The notes under the pieces were generated by a model. The model saw nothing but the letters and a program-made list of their open reading frames with translations, was not told the origin of the DNA and searched no databases. Position numbers and translations under genes: made by a program. Shown piece after piece: positions 60,781-64,000 of a DNA stretch of 64,000 bases (positions are counted from its first letter, which is position 1; every line of letters begins with the position of its first letter). Origin of the DNA: Flavobacterium piscis (GTDB taxonomy: Bacteria; Bacteroidota; Bacteroidia; Flavobacteriales; Flavobacteriaceae); the NCBI RefSeq assembly GCF_001686925.1, contig NZ_LVEN01000027.1, forward strand, positions 310,001-374,000, written 5' to 3'.

Positions 60781-63700
60781 ATGCATATGCAAAAGAACAA
60801 TTTGCCCAAAGCTACCCGTCAGGATTTTCCCATAGTTGGTATTGGCGCTTCAGCAGGAGGACTGGAGGCGTTTAAACAGCTTATAGAAGCGATTCCTGCA
60901 GATTCTGAAATGGCTTATGTCATTGTGCAGCATTTGCACCCATTGCATGATAGTATGCTTACAGAATTGCTTTCGCGTGTTGCCAAAATTCCAATAAACG
61001 AAATTACTGATGATATTCATCTGGCTCCCAACAATATATATGTTATTCCGGAAAATAAATTACTTACTTCTTTTGATGGTGTTTTAAAGTTAAGTCCCAG
61101 AATAAAAGACACCAAAAATCAGGCTATCGATATTTTCTTCAATTCATTGGCCGAAGTTCATTTAGATCTGGCCTATGGCGTACTGCTTTCCGGAAACGGT
61201 TCTGATGGTACAATTGGACTTAAAGCCATCAAAAAACACGGCGGGATTACTTTTGCTCAGGATATTGAAGCTGCTAACAACGATATGCCGCAAAATGCGA
61301 TTAATGCAGGAGTGGTAGATTATGTGTTATCACCAAGTCAAATTGTTGAGAAACTCATCGAACTTACAAGATTAAGGGATCAAGTTAGCGAAGAAAATGA
61401 CCCCAATAACGAAGCGATATTTCAGGAAATTATTAAAATTTTACGTCATCATAGCGGAGTAGATTTTACCTATTATAAACAAACCACCATACGCCGACGC
61501 ATTGCCAGAAGAATGGCTTTGAGCAAAATTGTGAGTTTAAGAGATTATCTAAAAGTACTTCAGGGAGATAAAATGGCGCCTGAAGATTTGTTCAACGATT
61601 TATTGATTCCTGTGACTGAATTTTTTAGAGATACCAAGATATTTCAGATAATGAGAGAAAGAGTTTTTCCCTTATTAACAAACAGAGTAACCGAAGGAAA
61701 TGCCATACGTATCTGGATTGCAGGATGTTCTACCGGCGAAGAAGCTTATACTTTAGCAATTGCACTTCATGAGTTTTTAGGTGAAAATCTGGAAGGAAAA
61801 GAAATTCAGATTTTTGCTTCGGATATTTCAGAAGTGGCTATAGCCAAAGCGCGAATTGGGTTTTACAGAAAATCTCAAATGCGAAATGTTTCTGAAACCA
61901 TTCTGACTAAATATTTTACATCCAATACAAATGGTTATAAAATTAAAAGACAAATAAGGGATTTATGCATTTTTGCAGTACATAATTTTTTAACAGATCC
62001 GCCTTTTGCAAAAATGGATTTGATTACATGTCGTAATGTATTCATTTACATGGATTCGTTTTTGCAGAAAAAATCGCTCACTACTTTTCATTACGCCTTA
62101 AAAGAAAACGGATTTTTGCTTTTAGGAAAGTCAGAAACAGCTGTTCCTGCAGCAGAACTTTTTCAGCCTTTTGAAAAAGCAGGAAAAATTTATACCCGTA
62201 AACAGGTTTCAGGCCGATTTGTGCATTCCGGAATGGGATCAAATGATAAATTAAAAACTTCAAAAACTGACATTCAAAGAAAAGAAATCACCAAAGAAGA
62301 CTTTAGAAAAAGCGCCGAAGCTTTATTGATTTCTAAATATACTCCGGCCAGCGTTATTGTAAATGAGCAAATGGATATTGTTCATATCAACGCTTCTATA
62401 GCCGAATTTATTGAGCTCTCGACCGGAAAACCGACGTTTAATTTACTGAAAATGACCCGCGAAGGTTTGGCTTTTGAACTTCGAAATACCTGGCATAAAG
62501 CCAAAGAAACAGGAGCTCTGGTAAAAAAAGAAGGAATTCAGGTTAAAAATAAAGGGATCATTAGTGAAGTTTCTATCGAAATTCAGCCATTAGAAGATAC
62601 TTCAGATCCTTACTTTTTGGTTTTGTTTTATAAAACGGTGGTTCGAAAAGAGGATTTACTTTCGAATCAGTTTACAGCAGAAGAAATACGCGCAAACACT
62701 AATTTAAGAAGGATTGCACAACTTGAGAAAGAATTAGCCAAAATACATGATGATGTAAATGCTATTAGCGAAGAGCAGGAAGCATCAAATGAAGAGTTGC
62801 AAAGCGCCAATGAGGAATTGTTGAGTGGGAGCGAAGAACTGCAAAGTTTGAATGAAGAACTGGAAACTTCTAAAGAAGAATTGCAATCCAGCAACGAAGA
62901 GCTTTTACAGATCAATCAGGAACTCCTGAACAAACAACAACAAATAAATATATCTAAAAATTATACTGAGGCCATTGTAGCAACGCTTAGAGAACCTATA
63001 GTAGTGTTAGATACTAATTTAAGGATAAAAAATATCAACAGGGCATTCTCCAAAAAATACAATATTACCAAAGAAGAAGCCACCGGAAAACTGATTTACG
63101 AAATACAAAATCATCTTTTTGATAATATTCCGATGCGAGCTATGCTTGAAAAAGTATTGCCCGAAAAAACACAGCTTGATGATTATCAAATATCAGTAAA
63201 TCTATTGCCTTACGGCGAAAGTGTAATGTTGCTAAATGCCAGACAAGTCACGAATGAAACGAGCAAAGAACAACTCATTTTACTGGCGATCGAAGACATT
63301 ACAGAACGAAGAATTATAGAAAAAAGATTGCAGGTATTATCGAGCGGTTTCGAAGCAAAAGTAGAAGAACGTACTACTGATTTAGTAGCAGCCAATAAAG
63401 AACTTGAAAGTTCCGTCAAGAATCTGCACGGTGCCAATGTACAGTTACAGGAATATGCGTATGTGGCAAGTCATGATTTGCAGGAACCTTTGCGTAAAAT
63501 ATTAATGTTCGTCAGCCGATTAATGGAAATGAATGAAGATTTTTCTGCTGAAGCACTGACTTTAGTTGAAAAAATCAGCAAATCCTCCATAAGAATGAAT
63601 ACGCTGATTAAGGATTTACTGGCTTATTCTTATCTTAACAATCCTGACAGATTATTTGCAGTCACCAATCTAAATGTTATTATAGCTGATATTTTGGGTG

Positions 63701-64000
63701 ATTTTGAGTTAATGATCGAAGAGCGTGATGTTGAAATAATAATAGGGCAATTGCCTGTTATTAAAGCGATTCCGTTACAGATGAACCAGCTTTTTTATAA
63801 TTTAATAAGTAATGCATTTAAGTTTTATAAAAACGATGGTTCGAGCTCTAAAGTCGAAATCAGTTCGCATAAAATGACTGCCAGTCAGGTTAAAAAATAT
63901 CCAACATTGGATCCTCTTTTAACCTACTGCGAAATTATCATAAAAGATAACGGCATAGGTTTTAACAAACAATACGAGAATAAAATTTTTACCATCTTCC
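60781..64000 (+). CDS. CheB-CheR-PAS-histidine kinase hybrid (partial)
   Basis: The frame is open from the ATG at 60781 (or 60787) to the end of the window, at least 1073 residues. Domains in order: CheB methylesterase (about 15-200; S24 in GIGASAGGLEAF, QHLHP, GNGSDGTIGL), CheR methyltransferase (about 215-470; YYKQTTIRRRIARRM, WIAGCSTGEEAYTLAI, NFLTDPPFAKMDLITCRNV), a PAS-like segment, a long Glu/Ser/Asn coiled coil (about 660-720, NEELQSANEEL repeats), a PAS domain (about 735-850) and a kinase with H898 (YVASHDLQEPLRK), N box LISNAFKFYKNDG and DNGIGF. The end of the ATPase domain lies outside the window. A light or redox-linked stress role is typical for such hybrids, but this is inference. 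Confidence 0.92.
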   Translation, partial: MHMQKNNLPKATRQDFPIVGIGASAGGLEAFKQLIEAIPADSEMAYVIVQHLHPLHDSMLTELLSRVAKIPINEITDDIHLAPNNIYVIPENKLLTSFDGVLKLSPRIKDTKNQAIDIFFNSLAEVHLDLAYGVLLSGNGSDGTIGLKAIKKHGGITFAQDIEAANNDMPQNAINAGVVDYVLSPSQIVEKLIELTRLRDQVSEENDPNNEAIFQEIIKILRHHSGVDFTYYKQTTIRRRIARRMALSKIVSLRDYLKVLQGDKMAPEDLFNDLLIPVTEFFRDTKIFQIMRERVFPLLTNRVTEGNAIRIWIAGCSTGEEAYTLAIALHEFLGENLEGKEIQIFASDISEVAIAKARIGFYRKSQMRNVSETILTKYFTSNTNGYKIKRQIRDLCIFAVHNFLTDPPFAKMDLITCRNVFIYMDSFLQKKSLTTFHYALKENGFLLLGKSETAVPAAELFQPFEKAGKIYTRKQVSGRFVHSGMGSNDKLKTSKTDIQRKEITKEDFRKSAEALLISKYTPASVIVNEQMDIVHINASIAEFIELSTGKPTFNLLKMTREGLAFELRNTWHKAKETGALVKKEGIQVKNKGIISEVSIEIQPLEDTSDPYFLVLFYKTVVRKEDLLSNQFTAEEIRANTNLRRIAQLEKELAKIHDDVNAISEEQEASNEELQSANEELLSGSEELQSLNEELETSKEELQSSNEELLQINQELLNKQQQINISKNYTEAIVATLREPIVVLDTNLRIKNINRAFSKKYNITKEEATGKLIYEIQNHLFDNIPMRAMLEKVLPEKTQLDDYQISVNLLPYGESVMLLNARQVTNETSKEQLILLAIEDITERRIIEKRLQVLSSGFEAKVEERTTDLVAANKELESSVKNLHGANVQLQEYAYVASHDLQEPLRKILMFVSRLMEMNEDFSAEALTLVEKISKSSIRMNTLIKDLLAYSYLNNPDRLFAVTNLNVIIADILGDFELMIEERDVEIIIGQLPVIKAIPLQMNQLFYNLISNAFKFYKNDGSSSKVEISSHKMTASQVKKYPTLDPLLTYCEIIIKDNGIGFNKQYENKIFTIF

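Overview
The window looks like chromosomal DNA of a Flavobacterium-type member of the Bacteroidota. The support is low GC, SusC/SusD and TonB-dependent receptors, type IX secretion (T9SS) sorting tails, promoters of the form TTG-N17-20-TAnnTTTG, and long palindromic intergenic repeats. I saw no rRNA, tRNA, CRISPR array, transposase, integrase or phage gene.

Layout. 1-9 kb: a small His/Cys-rich membrane protein, a DUF1810 protein, a DapB-like reductase with an altered active site, a MarR regulator with an S41 peptidase, a divergent HxlR/azoreductase pair, and a thiolase. 8.8-20 kb: a TonB receptor behind a Fur-like palindrome, an LLM flavoenzyme, a MocR regulator with paired operators, a TauE/DUF1634 transporter pair, and a second HxlR regulator facing an NmrA-type reductase and a quinone-reductase-like MDR enzyme. 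20-34 kb: two paralogous three-gene surface-protein cassettes on either side of a compact kaiC-kaiB-kaiB-histidine kinase-response regulator operon. A broken piece of sigma factor lies beside the second cassette and the intact paralogue follows it. 32-35 kb: ECF42-type sigma factor, DGPF/YCII protein and AhpD-like protein. 36-46 kb: a LytS kinase, a secreted metzincin, SusC, SusD and a LytTR regulator, which reads as a protein or peptide utilisation locus. 47-50 kb: nrdB-nrdA behind four evenly arranged DnaA-box-like motifs. 50.5-56.5 kb: a probable zinc (or other metal) acquisition locus with an AztD-like lipoprotein, two further lipoproteins, a TonB receptor and a second copy of the His/Cys-rich membrane protein. 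56.5-60 kb: Crp/Fnr regulator, a stand-alone RibB, isochorismatase-family hydrolase and GlxA-type regulator. 60.2 kb to the end: a receiver protein and a very large CheB-CheR-PAS-histidine kinase that runs off the window.

Most notable points. (1) The two His/Cys-rich membrane-protein genes, 56 kb apart, carry the same GCAAC-N3-(G/A)TTGC operator directly on their -7 boxes, and one heads the metal locus; this suggests one Zur-like regulon. (2) The Kai operon sits between two duplicated cell-surface cassettes, and its promoter is enclosed by 12-bp inverted repeats. (3) The intergenic regions contain nested inverted repeats whose paired arms match each other better than they match other copies of the family. 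All functional statements come from reading the sequence; no database search was run.
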